Below, piece after piece: positions 42,861-52,060 of a stretch of DNA of 55,373 nt. A program made the translations under genes and the position numbers. How positions within the stretch are numbered: the stretch's first letter is position 1; the number at the start of each line of letters is the position of its first letter. This stretch comes from Burkholderiales bacterium (lineage in GTDB: Bacteria > Pseudomonadota > Gammaproteobacteria > Burkholderiales > Burkholderiaceae_C), in NCBI GenBank assembly GCA_028868995.1, contig JAGWTH010000025.1, positions 1 through 55,373 of the forward strand. The letters are read 5' to 3'. The notes below the pieces were generated by a model, which worked only from the letters and a program-made list of their open reading frames with translations, had not been told where the DNA came from and searched no databases.

Positions 42861-44212
42861 TCGCCGCCGGCCGTCAGCCGGTCCTCCAGCCGGTTCACCC
42901 AGGCGGGCGAATGCGGGTCGTGATGCCATGCCGCCACCGTGTCGCGCATCGGCCGCAGCACCTCGTCCGGCAGCGCGAGCGGGCGGGTCTGGTCCAGCAG
43001 GAAGCGGGTCAGCAGGTGATAGCCCACGACGCGAGTGAACATGCGCGTGAGCGAGAACCTCGGCAACACCAGCCGCACGACGCCGTCGACGGCGCCGACG
43101 CCCACGCGCGCGGCGAAGAAGGCCAGCCGCGTCGCCGGGCCGACGTGTTCGTCCACGCCGATCGCGCGCGCCGTCTCGCGGCCGACGAGCCACCGGGTCA
43201 TCGGGACCGGCAGCCCGCGGACCACGGGCAGGCGGATCGAGCCGGCCATGGCGTCGATCAGCGCCCGGCCGAGGCCGGGCCGCACGTCGGGCGTGGCCGG
43301 CCGGGCCTGCGCCGCCGCCTGCAGCTGCCCGAACATCGCAGCGGCCTCCTCCACGGTCCGGGGCATCAGGTCGTCCCGGATGCCCAGCACGTGGCCCACG
43401 ACATTCCAGGCGTGCAGGTAGGCCTCCTCCTGCGACGGCGACAGTCGCTGGCGGAGCGTGCGCATTCCCTTGAGGAACACGTAATGGAAAGTCAGCAGGG
43501 TGTAGGCCAGTTCGAGCTGGTTGCACGGCAGGCCCAGGCGCGGCACGTCCCAGCCGCAGGCGACGAGCGCCTCGTGCAGGCTGGCATCGGGGCCCGCCGG
43601 CGCCAGCGGCTCGACGCGGCCGCCGGCCTGCTGCGGCGACCCGCGCAGGATCAGGTGGCGGATCGTCGCGTGGATCAGCCGCACCTTGAGGACCTGGGCG
43701 ATGCCGCCGCCGCCCTCGGCGGTGAGGCCGCCTTTCATCATCACCGGGAACACCATGGCCGCGGTCTGGCGGATGCGGTGCTCCGTGTGGGCCTCCAGCT
43801 GGCCCGCCACGTGCAGCACCTGCGCCAGGTGCGGCAGCACGTAGCACTCGGGCAGGCTGGCACAGAACAGCAGGGTGCAGGACAGCGGGCCGCAGTCCAT
43901 GAACAGCGCCTCGGCCTGGGCGATGGCCTCGGGCCGGGCCCATGGCGGCAGGCGCCGGCCCTCTTCGAGATAGGCGCGCAGGATCGCGATGACCTCCGGG
44001 TCGGCCCCGGACGGCGCGGGCGCCCAGTCCCGCAGGCTGGCATTCGTCGTCCAGCCGGCCATCAGGCGAGTGGCCTGGGCGAGCCGGGCCAACCCCGGGC
44101 CGGTGGCCCCGGCGGCGCCGGTCCAGGGGCCGACGAGGGCGGCGATGGTGCGGTCGGCCAGCGGGTCGGCCTCGCGCGCCATGGCGTCCCAATCCGGTGC
44201 CGGGGCCGTCAT
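42848..44212 (-). CDS. MpaB/latex-clearing-protein-like oxygenase (DUF2236)
   Basis: A 454-aa protein. The DUF2236 core is seen in LKVRLIHATIRHLIL (about 191-205, with paired His), NQLELAYTLLTFHYVFLKGM and WNVVGHVLGIRDDLMP. Relatives include the haem oxygenases Lcp (rubber cleavage) and fungal MpaB (which cleaves a farnesyl side chain), so a polyisoprenoid or carotenoid-like substrate is plausible. It overlaps both neighbours (ATGA with the carotenoid gene, 13 bp with the sensor gene). No signal peptide is seen. Confidence 0.85.
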   Translation of the reverse strand: MTAPAPDWDAMAREADPLADRTIAALVGPWTGAAGATGPGLARLAQATRLMAGWTTNASLRDWAPAPSGADPEVIAILRAYLEEGRRLPPWARPEAIAQAEALFMDCGPLSCTLLFCASLPECYVLPHLAQVLHVAGQLEAHTEHRIRQTAAMVFPVMMKGGLTAEGGGGIAQVLKVRLIHATIRHLILRGSPQQAGGRVEPLAPAGPDASLHEALVACGWDVPRLGLPCNQLELAYTLLTFHYVFLKGMRTLRQRLSPSQEEAYLHAWNVVGHVLGIRDDLMPRTVEEAAAMFGQLQAAAQARPATPDVRPGLGRALIDAMAGSIRLPVVRGLPVPMTRWLVGRETARAIGVDEHVGPATRLAFFAARVGVGAVDGVVRLVLPRFSLTRMFTRVVGYHLLTRFLLDQTRPLALPDEVLRPMRDTVAAWHHDPHSPAWVNRLEDRLTAGGEWRT

Positions 44213-45018
44213 GCCGCGCCCTCCCGGACCCGGCCGGCCCATTGGAACCACGCGCCGGCGGCGACCAGCGTCGGGATGCCCATGGCGAAGAAGGCGACCA
44301 CTCGCAGCGCGAGGGGCTCGGTGAACGCCATCTGGAAGACGACCAGCCCCGCGTAGACCAGGAGGGGCAGCAGTGCAGCGTATCGAGCGCGCACGGTCGG
44401 GGCCGCCGCCGGCGCCGGGACCGGCCGCGCGACGGCCAGGAAAGCGGCGACGATCGCGAAGCTCACCGCCAGCCAGCCCTGGAAGCCGCGCACCGTCTCG
44501 CCGAACCACTGGCCGTCCTTCTCCGCCATGATCCAGGCCTTGAGCACGTACACGAAGTAGGGGTCGGCGCCGAGGTCGAAGGCGGTGACGATCATCGCCG
44601 CCAGCAGGGAGGCCGCCGCCAGCGGCCGCCAGCCCGCGGCGGCCGGCGCCGGCTGGCGCCACAGCGCGAGGCTGGCCATGAGCAGGCCGGTGTAGCACAG
44701 CCCGAACCACATGAGCGGGATGACGACGGGCACCGCGCCCAGGCGGGGCCCCAGCACGTCGGTGTAGGTGTAATGCCCGAACAGCCAGCCCAGCGTGCTG
44801 CCCGCCTGCTCCGCCATCCAGCCGAGGATCGCCCCGATGCCCAGGAAGGCCCACGCGGCCCGGCGCCCCAGGAGCGCCGCGCAGGACCACAGGCTGCAGC
44901 CCGCCAGCGCCAGCGAGGCGATCACCAGCGCCACCGAGAGCGGCGGGTAGGCATGCCAGGTCCACAGCACGAGCGCGCCGGACAGGGCCAGCGGCGTCCA
45001 GGTCTGCCAACGATCCAA
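44209..45018 (-). CDS. CruF-like carotenoid biosynthesis protein (DUF422)
   Basis: A 269-aa membrane protein with about seven hydrophobic segments. Typical blocks are LGWMAEQAGSTLGWLFGHYT, the segment starting LGPRLGAVPVVIPLMWFGL, DLGADPYFVYVLKAWIMAEK and VRGFQGWLAVSF. CruF relatives hydrate the 1,2 double bond of psi-end carotenoids. No phytoene synthase or desaturase gene is in the window, so the substrate might be another polyprenoid. It is the first of three overlapping genes. Confidence 0.82.
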   Translation of the reverse strand: MDRWQTWTPLALSGALVLWTWHAYPPLSVALVIASLALAGCSLWSCAALLGRRAAWAFLGIGAILGWMAEQAGSTLGWLFGHYTYTDVLGPRLGAVPVVIPLMWFGLCYTGLLMASLALWRQPAPAAAGWRPLAAASLLAAMIVTAFDLGADPYFVYVLKAWIMAEKDGQWFGETVRGFQGWLAVSFAIVAAFLAVARPVPAPAAAPTVRARYAALLPLLVYAGLVVFQMAFTEPLALRVVAFFAMGIPTLVAAGAWFQWAGRVREGAA

Positions 45019-45069
45019 GAACCGTTCCTCCGGGCAGCGGCGCCGCCTCTCCTGATGTTGCTGTTGTCC

Positions 45070-45102
45070 GGCCGGGGCCGCCCGTCGGGCGGGGCGCCGG
45101 CC
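45070..45102. other. GC-rich hairpin downstream of marC
   Basis: Nested arms GGCCGG/CCGGCC and CCGCCCG/CGGGCGG form a very stable hairpin in the 114-bp gap after marC. No U-run follows in either direction, so it may slow polymerase or protect the 3' end rather than terminate. Confidence 0.5.
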
Positions 45103-45132
45103 TGTTTCTCCCGGGATGTTAAGCGAAGGCGC

Positions 45133-45777
45133 CTAGCCCAGGCCGGCGCGTCCCAGGATGGGGAACAGCTTGCCCAGCCCGCTGGTCATCACCTCCACCG
45201 CCAGCGCCGCGAGGATCAGGCCCATGAGCCGGGTCATGACGTTGATGCCCGTGCGCCCGAGCACGCGCGCGATCGGGTTGGCGAGCGAGAAGCACAGTGC
45301 GGTCACCAGGCCGACCACGACGCCGTAGCCCAGGAGGGTGGCCATCTGCCAGAAGGTCTTCGCCCGCTCCGAATAGATCACCACCGCGGACATGGTGGCC
45401 GGCCCGGTGAGCAGCGGGATGGTCAGCGGCACGACGGCGATGCTGGCGCCCATCGCGGCGCGCTCGTCGCCGTCGCTCAGGTCCGTGGTCGCCGGCTTCA
45501 CCTCCGCCGGCTTGGCATTGAGCATGTTCAGCGAGCTCATGAGCAGCAGCAGGCCGCCGCCCACCTGGAAACTGGCCAGCGAGATGCCGAAGAATTCCAG
45601 GATGCCGACGCCGAACAGCGCGCTGGCCGCGATCACGATGAAGGCGGTGAGCGACGACACCCACACCGTGCGCTGGCGCTGCTCCCTGGCCAGCCCCTGC
45701 GTGTAGTGGATGAAGAAGGGAACGATGGCCAGCGGGTTGACGATGGCCAGCAGGGTGATGAGGGGCTTGATCTCCAT
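45133..45777 (-). CDS. marC: MarC family integral membrane protein (UPF0056)
   Basis: A 214-aa protein with six hydrophobic segments. It begins MEIKPLITLLAIVNPLAIVP, with VPLTIPLLTGPATMSAVVIY and TGINVMTRLMGLILAALAVE as family marks. The function is unknown; the link to antibiotic resistance is historical. It overlaps the MaoC gene stop by the ATGA rule, so it is in the SDR-MaoC-marC operon. Confidence 0.9.
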   Translation of the reverse strand: MEIKPLITLLAIVNPLAIVPFFIHYTQGLAREQRQRTVWVSSLTAFIVIAASALFGVGILEFFGISLASFQVGGGLLLLMSSLNMLNAKPAEVKPATTDLSDGDERAAMGASIAVVPLTIPLLTGPATMSAVVIYSERAKTFWQMATLLGYGVVVGLVTALCFSLANPIARVLGRTGINVMTRLMGLILAALAVEVMTSGLGKLFPILGRAGLG

Positions 45778-46277
45778 CAGCCGCCCGCGCGCCGGGACTG
45801 CAGCTGCGCGAGTTCCTCCTGCGTGGCGGGCTCGCGCCGGCCGAAGAAGCCGTAGCCGTCCATCTCCATCACCTTGTCGCCGTCCTGGTTGAACAGCTCC
45901 CAGCGCGAGCGCACCAGGCCTGTTTCGGGGCGCTTGCTCAGCGCCCGCGATTCCGTGATCGTGTGGCGCAGGGACAGCCGGTCGCCCGGATACACCGGCT
46001 TGAGCCACTTGAGGCTTTCCAGTCCCGGCGAGCCGAGGCTGGAGGAGTCGCGCAGCAGGTTGTCCACGGTCAGCCGCATGGCGAGCGCGCAGGTCTGCCA
46101 GCCGCTCGCGCACAGGCCGCCGAACAGCGAGTGCCGGCCCGCCTCCTCGTCGAGGTGGAAGGGCTGCGGGTCGTAGCGGCCGGCGAACTCCTTGATCTCC
46201 TCCGCCGTGACGGAGGTGGTGCCCAGCTCCCGCACCGACCCGGGCTTCAGGTCCTCCCAGTACACCCGCCCGGCCAT
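45777..46277 (-). CDS. MaoC family hot-dog dehydratase
   Basis: A 166-aa single hot-dog protein. The hydratase motif is KEFAGRYDPQPFHLDEEAGR followed by LFGGLCASGWQT, the (R)-specific enoyl-CoA hydratase signature region. It probably hydrates an enoyl-CoA. The start overlaps the SDR stop and its own stop overlaps the marC start. Confidence 0.9.
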   Translation of the reverse strand: MAGRVYWEDLKPGSVRELGTTSVTAEEIKEFAGRYDPQPFHLDEEAGRHSLFGGLCASGWQTCALAMRLTVDNLLRDSSSLGSPGLESLKWLKPVYPGDRLSLRHTITESRALSKRPETGLVRSRWELFNQDGDKVMEMDGYGFFGRREPATQEELAQLQSRRAGG

Positions 46278-47023
46278 CAGCGGCCCCCCGACACTTCGAC
46301 CAGGGACATGGTGGTGTAGCTGGCCTCGGGCGACAGCAGCCAGACGATCGCCTGCGCCACCTCGTCGGCCGTGCCGCCGCGCTGCATGGGCACCTGGTGC
46401 GCCAGGTCGCGCACGCGATCGGGCAGGCCGCCGGAGGCGTGGATCTCGGTCTCGATCAGGCCGGGCCGCACGGCGTTCACGCGGATGCCCTCGGCGGCGA
46501 CCTCCTTGGCCAGGCCGATGGTGAAGCTGTCGATCGCGCCCTTGGACGCCGCGTAGTCCACGTACTGGCCCGGCGCGCCCAGGCGCGACGCCGCGCTGGA
46601 CACGTTGACGATGGCGCCGCCGCTGCCGCCATGGCGGGTGCTCATGCGCTTGACCGCCTCGCGGGCGCACAGGAAGCTGCCGATCACGTTGATGTCGAAC
46701 ATGCGCTTCAGGCGCGCCAGGCTCATCTCCTCGACCCGCGCCGAGCGGTCGACGATGCCGGCGTTGTTCACCAGCGCCGTCAGCCGTCCCAGGCGGGCGT
46801 CGACCTGGGCGAACAGGTGCAGGACCTGGTCCTCGTCGGCCACGTCGGCCTGGATCGCCACGGCCTGGCCGCCGGCGTCGCGGATGGCGCGCACCACCTG
46901 CTCCGCCGCGGCCTGGTTGTGGGTGTAGTTCACCGCCACGGCGTAGCCGCGCCGGGCGGCCAGCAGCGCCGTCGCGGCACCGATGCCCCGGCTGCCGCCG
47001 GTCACTAGCAGAACTTCGCTCAC
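46277..47023 (-). CDS. SDR family NAD(P)-dependent oxidoreductase
   Basis: A 248-aa Rossmann enzyme. The cofactor motif is VTGGSRGIGAATAL (about 7-20), then VNNAGI, the catalytic Ser in NVSSAAS, YVDYAASKG with Tyr and Lys, and VRPGLIETEI. It resembles FabG or glucose-1-dehydrogenase-type enzymes. Paired with MaoC, it may run an (R)-3-hydroxyacyl-CoA step. I chose the GTG at 47023, preceded by GGGAGA, over upstream ATGs because the motif then lies at the usual distance from the N-terminus. Confidence 0.88.
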   Translation of the reverse strand: MSEVLLVTGGSRGIGAATALLAARRGYAVAVNYTHNQAAAEQVVRAIRDAGGQAVAIQADVADEDQVLHLFAQVDARLGRLTALVNNAGIVDRSARVEEMSLARLKRMFDINVIGSFLCAREAVKRMSTRHGGSGGAIVNVSSAASRLGAPGQYVDYAASKGAIDSFTIGLAKEVAAEGIRVNAVRPGLIETEIHASGGLPDRVRDLAHQVPMQRGGTADEVAQAIVWLLSPEASYTTMSLVEVSGGR

Positions 47024-47132
47024 TCGTCGTCTCCCGCTGTGCGATGCCCTCATTAGATCAAAAGCGATGGATTGACGCCGACGCGGCGCTTGGTAGATGC
47101 TCCGCGCCTTGGCAGACAAACAGGAGAACGAC

Positions 47133-47816
47133 ATGGGCCAATTCACCGAACTCAAGGCCGCCGACGGCCAGGGCATCCCCGCTTACGTCGCCCGGCCGCA
47201 GGGCCAGCCCAAGGGCGGCGTCGTGGTGATCCAGGAGATCTTCGGCGTCAACTCGCACATCCAGTCGGTGGCCGAGGGCTACGCGGCGGCCGGCTACCTG
47301 GCAGTGGCGCCGGCGATCTTCCACCGCGTCAAGCCCGACGTGGACCTGGGCTACGGGCCCGACGACATGAGCGCCGGCGTCGCCCTGAAGGCCGCCACCG
47401 AGGCGCTGCCCGCGCCCGGCGTGATGCAGGACATCCAGGCGGCCATCCGCTACGCGTCCCAGGCGGGCAAGGTCGGTATCGTCGGCTACTGCTACGGCGG
47501 CCTGCTGGCCTGGCGCGCCGCCGCCGGGCTCGACGGCCTGAGCGCCGCTGTGCCCTACTACGGCGGCGGCACCACGACCCCCGAGGAGGCCGCCCGCAAG
47601 CCGAAGGTGCCGGTGATGGCGCATTACGGCGACAAGGACAAGCACATCTCCGTGGACAGCGTGAAGGCCTTCGAGCAGGCGCACCCCGAGGTGGAGGTGC
47701 ACCTGTACGCGGCCGACCACGGCTTCAACTGCGACCAGCGCGGCTCCTACAACGCCGGCGCCGCGGCCACCGCGCGCGAGCGCACGCTGGACTTTTTCCG
47801 CAAGCACCTCGGGTGA
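47133..47816 (+). CDS. dienelactone hydrolase family protein
   Basis: A 227-aa alpha/beta hydrolase. The nucleophile is Cys120 in GIVGYCYGG, with a catalytic Asp at about 167-169 (HYGDKDKHI), His196 (AADHGFNCDQR) and Glu35 (IQEIFGVN), matching dienelactone hydrolase. It hydrolyses the lactone of ring-cleaved aromatics, or similar esters. The ATG at 47133 is preceded by AGGAGA. It is divergent from the SDR operon. Confidence 0.92.
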   Translation: MGQFTELKAADGQGIPAYVARPQGQPKGGVVVIQEIFGVNSHIQSVAEGYAAAGYLAVAPAIFHRVKPDVDLGYGPDDMSAGVALKAATEALPAPGVMQDIQAAIRYASQAGKVGIVGYCYGGLLAWRAAAGLDGLSAAVPYYGGGTTTPEEAARKPKVPVMAHYGDKDKHISVDSVKAFEQAHPEVEVHLYAADHGFNCDQRGSYNAGAAATARERTLDFFRKHLG

Positions 47817-47819
47817 GGG

Positions 47820-48923
47820 CTAGCGCATGCGCGTGAGGTAGCGCTTGCGCCAGAACACCACGCCGGTGACCAGCGCGATCGTGACCATCACGGCCACGGT
47901 CCACCAGAAGCCGGACTGGTGGTGGATCGCCGGCATGAACTCGAAGTTCATGCCGAAGAAGCCCACGATGAGGTTCAGCGGCAGGAAGATCGCCGTCAGC
48001 GCCGTGAGCGTGCGCATGATGTCGTTGGTGCGGTTGCCCACGGCGGAGAAGTGGATCTGCACCGCCGTCTCCGCGCTCTGCTCCATGCGGTGCACGTGGT
48101 GGGTGACGCGCTGGATGTGCTCCACCACGTCGCGCCCGCGCGCGAGCAACGAGTCGCGCTCGGCCTGCGGCATCCAGGGCGCCGGCTGCTCGCGCTGCGC
48201 GTCCAGCCACTCCTGCACGGCGTCGTTCTGCTCCTCGCACAGGTCCTGCAGCGTGTGCAGGGCGTTGCGAGCCGTCATCAGCGCGGCCCAGTCGCCGTCG
48301 CCGGCCTGGCGGCTGGGGGCGAGCAGCATGTGCTGCCAGCGGTCCAGCTCCGCGCTGAGCGTGCGGCGCAGGTCGAGGTAGCTGTCCACCATCATGTTCA
48401 GCATGCGCAGCATCAGGTCGGGCGCGCTGGCCGGCAGCCGGTTGCGGGCCGCGGCGCTGAGGCCTTCGGACTGCAGCGCGTCCTGGAGGTAGCGCTCGAC
48501 GAACGTGCGCGCGGCCATGCAGCCTTCCGGATGCACGGTGATCAGCAGCCGGTCGAACACCACGAAACCGACCGCACGGGTACGCACGCGGGCGAACGGC
48601 GCCAGCGGCGCATCCTTGCGCGGCCCGCGGGGCCCCAGCTCCGCGTCGGCCTCGGCTTCCGAGGCCAGCCGGCGGAAGATCACCAGGTCGTAGACCGACG
48701 TGTAGTCGTAGTCGGAAGGGTGGCCCGGGTTGCCCAGGTCCTTGACGTGCAGGTCCAGCAGCTGCGACCCGCCGATGTGCGCGGCCGCGCGCTGCAGCTG
48801 CGGCAGGTGCTGCTCCAGCTGGGCGCGCTCCAGGAAGATCCAGAGGAACCCGCCTTCCGGCGCCTGGGGCGGCAGGTGGTCGAGGAAGCGCAGCGTGCCG
48901 GCACCGAATTCGACGATCTGCAC
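47820..48923 (-). CDS. corA: CorA family magnesium/cobalt transporter
   Basis: A 367-aa protein with a large cytoplasmic N-terminal domain and two C-terminal membrane segments. The pore motif GMN is in LIVGFFGMNFEFMPAIHH, followed by FWWTVAVMVTIALVTGVVFW. The cytoplasmic tail is basic (RKRYLTRMR). It imports Mg2+ or Co2+ as a pentamer. It lies 13 bp after hemB and is probably co-transcribed with it. Confidence 0.93.
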   Translation of the reverse strand: MQIVEFGAGTLRFLDHLPPQAPEGGFLWIFLERAQLEQHLPQLQRAAAHIGGSQLLDLHVKDLGNPGHPSDYDYTSVYDLVIFRRLASEAEADAELGPRGPRKDAPLAPFARVRTRAVGFVVFDRLLITVHPEGCMAARTFVERYLQDALQSEGLSAAARNRLPASAPDLMLRMLNMMVDSYLDLRRTLSAELDRWQHMLLAPSRQAGDGDWAALMTARNALHTLQDLCEEQNDAVQEWLDAQREQPAPWMPQAERDSLLARGRDVVEHIQRVTHHVHRMEQSAETAVQIHFSAVGNRTNDIMRTLTALTAIFLPLNLIVGFFGMNFEFMPAIHHQSGFWWTVAVMVTIALVTGVVFWRKRYLTRMR

Positions 48924-48936
48924 GCGCGGCCTTCCT

Positions 48937-49965
<1,029 letters not shown>

Positions 49966-49999
49966 TCAGTCCCGGGTCAGAGTGTTTAGGACTTTATGC

Positions 50000-50028
50000 T
50001 TGAAACCGATGGGGGGCACTGTTAAATT
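50000..50028 (+). promoter_or_regulatory. sigma-70 promoter of the hemB-hemJ intergenic RNA
   Basis: TTGAAA (50000-50005) and TAAATT (50023-50028) with a 17-bp spacer form a good sigma-70 promoter reading toward hemJ. Transcription should start near 50035. Confidence 0.7.
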
Positions 50029-50034
50029 ACGCGT

Positions 50035-50137
50035 GGGCGGCTTGCCGCCCCCCGCTTTTCCTCCCTGAGCGGGCGCCTTGATGTGTGACAGCAAAAAGGC
50101 TTCCCACCCCGGCTCGCGAGAGCCGGGGCTTTTTTTT
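50035..50137 (+). ncRNA. probable small RNA or transcription-attenuated hemJ leader
   Basis: A unit of about 100 nt has its own promoter and ends in a strong terminator (CCCCGGCT/AGCCGGGG at 50107-50128, then eight T). It opens with a hairpin (GGGCGGC-TT-GCCGCCC) and has a mostly unpaired, AT-richer middle around GATGTGTGACAGCAAAAAGG. It contains no plausible reading frame. hemJ begins 26 bp after the T-run. It is either a free sRNA or a leader with regulated read-through into hemJ. I cannot name an Rfam family. Confidence 0.6.
50107..50137 (+). terminator. Rho-independent terminator upstream of hemJ
   Basis: An 8-bp GC-rich stem, 6-nt loop, and an unbroken run of eight T. It lies between the promoter at 50000-50028 and hemJ. 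Confidence 0.9.
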
Positions 50138-50163
50138 GCGGGCCGGTCCTTACACTCTGGCGC

Positions 50164-50586
50164 ATGCTCTGGGTCAAGGCTTTCCACATCGTGTTCGTCG
50201 CCAGCTGGTTCGCGGGCCTGTTCTACCTGCCGCGGATCTACGTCAACCTGGCGATGGTCCCGCCCGGCTCCACCGCCGAACGCGAGCGCCTGCTGCTCAT
50301 GGCGCGCAAGCTCCTGCGCTTCACCACCCTGCTGGCGGTGCCGGCCGTGGCGCTGGGCCTGTGGCTGTACCTCGGTTACGGCATCGGCCGCGGCGCCGGC
50401 TGGATGCATGCCAAGCTGGCCCTGGTCGTCCTGGTCATCGGCTACCACCATGCCTGCGCCGTGCTGCTGCGCCAGCTCGCGGCGGGCACCAGCCGGCGCA
50501 GCCACCGCTGGTTCCGCTGGTTCAACGAACTGCCGGTGCTGATGCTGGTGGCGGTCGTGATCCTCGTGGTGGTGAAGCCCTTCTGA
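50164..50586 (+). CDS. hemJ: HemJ-type protoporphyrinogen oxidase (CopD-like family)
   Basis: A 140-aa membrane protein with four hydrophobic segments. It has MLWVKAFHIVFVASWFAGLF with a conserved His, FYLPRIYVNL, LVIGYHHACAVLL with further His, and the end RSHRWFRWFNELPVLML plus VVKPF, as in HemJ. HemJ oxidises protoporphyrinogen IX in the membrane, probably with bound haem. Location beside hemB supports this. No Shine-Dalgarno sequence is clear. Confidence 0.9.
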   Translation: MLWVKAFHIVFVASWFAGLFYLPRIYVNLAMVPPGSTAERERLLLMARKLLRFTTLLAVPAVALGLWLYLGYGIGRGAGWMHAKLALVVLVIGYHHACAVLLRQLAAGTSRRSHRWFRWFNELPVLMLVAVVILVVVKPF

Positions 50587-50588
50587 CC

Positions 50589-51719
50589 ATGCACAAGACC
50601 TCGGCCTGGCCGCTCGCCGGCGCCTACGTCGTGCTGATCGTCTACGCCAGCCTGTACCCCTTCACCGGCTGGCGCGACCAGGAGCTCGCGTTCTGGGAGT
50701 TCCTGTTCGCCCCCTGGCCCAAGTACTGGACGGCCTTCGACCTGGTCGCCAACGTGGCGGGCTACGTGCCGCTCGGCTTCCTGCTGGCGCTGGGTTTCCT
50801 GCGGCGAGGCGAGGTGCGCCACTTCGCGCAGCGGCCCAAGCTCGCGGCGGTCGGCGTGGCGGTGCTCGCGGGGGCGCTGCTGTCCTTCGCCATGGAGGCG
50901 ACCCAGAACTACCTGCCCTCGCGCGTGGCCTCCAACGTGGACTTCGGCCTCAACGTCGCGGGCACCCTGGCGGGCGCCGTCGTCGCCAGCGGGCTGGAGG
51001 CCGTGGGGGCGATCGCGCACTGGAGCCGGTTCCGCGAGCGCTGGTTCATCCCGCAGGCGCGCGGCGCCCTGGTGCTGCTGGCGCTTTGGCCCTTCGCCCT
51101 GCTGTTCCCGGCGGCCGTGCCGCTGGGGCTGGGCCAGGTGATGGAGCGCCTGGAGAACGGCATCGCCGAATGGCTGCAGGACACGCCCTTCCTCGAATGG
51201 CTGCCGATGCGCGAGGTGGAACTGCAGCCGCTGGTGCCCGCCGCGGAGCTGCTGTGCGTGGCGCTGGGCGTGACCATCCCCTGCCTGCTGGGCTACACGA
51301 TCCTGCGCACGACCGGACGCCGCGCCGCGTTCGCGCTGGCCGCCGTCGGCGTCGGCGCGGCCGTGACGGCCTTGTCGGCGGCCCTCAGCTGGGGTCCGGC
51401 CCATGCCTGGTCGTGGCTGAGCCTGCCGGTGCGCATGGGGTTCCTGTTCGGGATGCTGCTGGCCCTGGTCACGCTGCCGGTGCCTCGGCGCGGCTGCGCG
51501 GCGTTGCTGCTGCTGGCCCTGGTCGTGCACCTGGCCCTGCTGAACCAGGCGCCGGCCAGCGCCTATTTCACCGACACCCTGCAGGCCTGGGAGCAGGGCC
51601 GCTTCATCCGCTTCAACGGGCTGGCGCAGTGGCTGGGATGGCTCTGGCCTTATGCGGTGCTGGTGTATGTGGTGCTGCGGCTGTCGCGGCCCGAGCGCAC
51701 TCCTACAATTCCCGCATGA
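50589..51719 (+). CDS. VanZ family membrane protein
   Basis: A 376-aa protein with about eight to ten hydrophobic segments. The N-terminal third carries the VanZ pattern: VVLIVYASLYPFTGWRDQEL, DLVANVAGYVPLGFLL, and ALLSFAMEATQNYLPSRVAS with a following DFGLNVAGTLAG. The C-terminal part is an extra membrane region. VanZ proteins are linked to glycopeptide tolerance, but most members have no known role. It starts 2 bp after the hemJ stop. Confidence 0.88.
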   Translation: MHKTSAWPLAGAYVVLIVYASLYPFTGWRDQELAFWEFLFAPWPKYWTAFDLVANVAGYVPLGFLLALGFLRRGEVRHFAQRPKLAAVGVAVLAGALLSFAMEATQNYLPSRVASNVDFGLNVAGTLAGAVVASGLEAVGAIAHWSRFRERWFIPQARGALVLLALWPFALLFPAAVPLGLGQVMERLENGIAEWLQDTPFLEWLPMREVELQPLVPAAELLCVALGVTIPCLLGYTILRTTGRRAAFALAAVGVGAAVTALSAALSWGPAHAWSWLSLPVRMGFLFGMLLALVTLPVPRRGCAALLLLALVVHLALLNQAPASAYFTDTLQAWEQGRFIRFNGLAQWLGWLWPYAVLVYVVLRLSRPERTPTIPA

Positions 51720-52060
51720 GCGCGCCCCCCGAGTCTCCGTACTACCGCCACCACATCTTCTTCTGCCTGAACAAGCGCGACAACGGGGAGGCCTGCTGCG
51801 CCGATCACGACGCGCAGGCGGCCTTCGACCGCTGCAAGGCGCAGGTGAAGGCCCAGGGGCTCGCGGGCCCCGGCAAGGTGCGAGTGAACAAGGCCGGCTG
51901 CCTGGACCGCTGCCAGGGCGGGCCGATCGCGGTCGTCTACCCCGAGGGCGTCTGGTACACCTACGTGGACGCCCACGACATCGACGAGATCGTCGAATCG
52001 CACCTGAAGAACGGCAAGGTGGTGGAGCGCCTGCGGACGCCCCCGAACCTCGGACGCTGA
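51716..52060 (+). CDS. thioredoxin-like [2Fe-2S] ferredoxin
   Basis: A 114-aa soluble protein. Cluster ligands are likely Cys17 and Cys27 or Cys28 (FFCLNKRDNGEACC) and Cys62 and Cys66 (AGCLDRCQGGP), the pattern of thioredoxin-fold ferredoxins. VVYPEGVWYTYVDAHDIDEI follows, as in the family. It transfers electrons in the cytoplasm. The start overlaps the VanZ stop (ATGA) and the stop overlaps the next start. Confidence 0.9.
   Translation: MSAPPESPYYRHHIFFCLNKRDNGEACCADHDAQAAFDRCKAQVKAQGLAGPGKVRVNKAGCLDRCQGGPIAVVYPEGVWYTYVDAHDIDEIVESHLKNGKVVERLRTPPNLGR

Noticed and set aside
45070..45102. Hairpin after marC as a Rho-independent terminator
   Set aside because: Stable stem but no U-run in either direction, so it is listed only as a hairpin.
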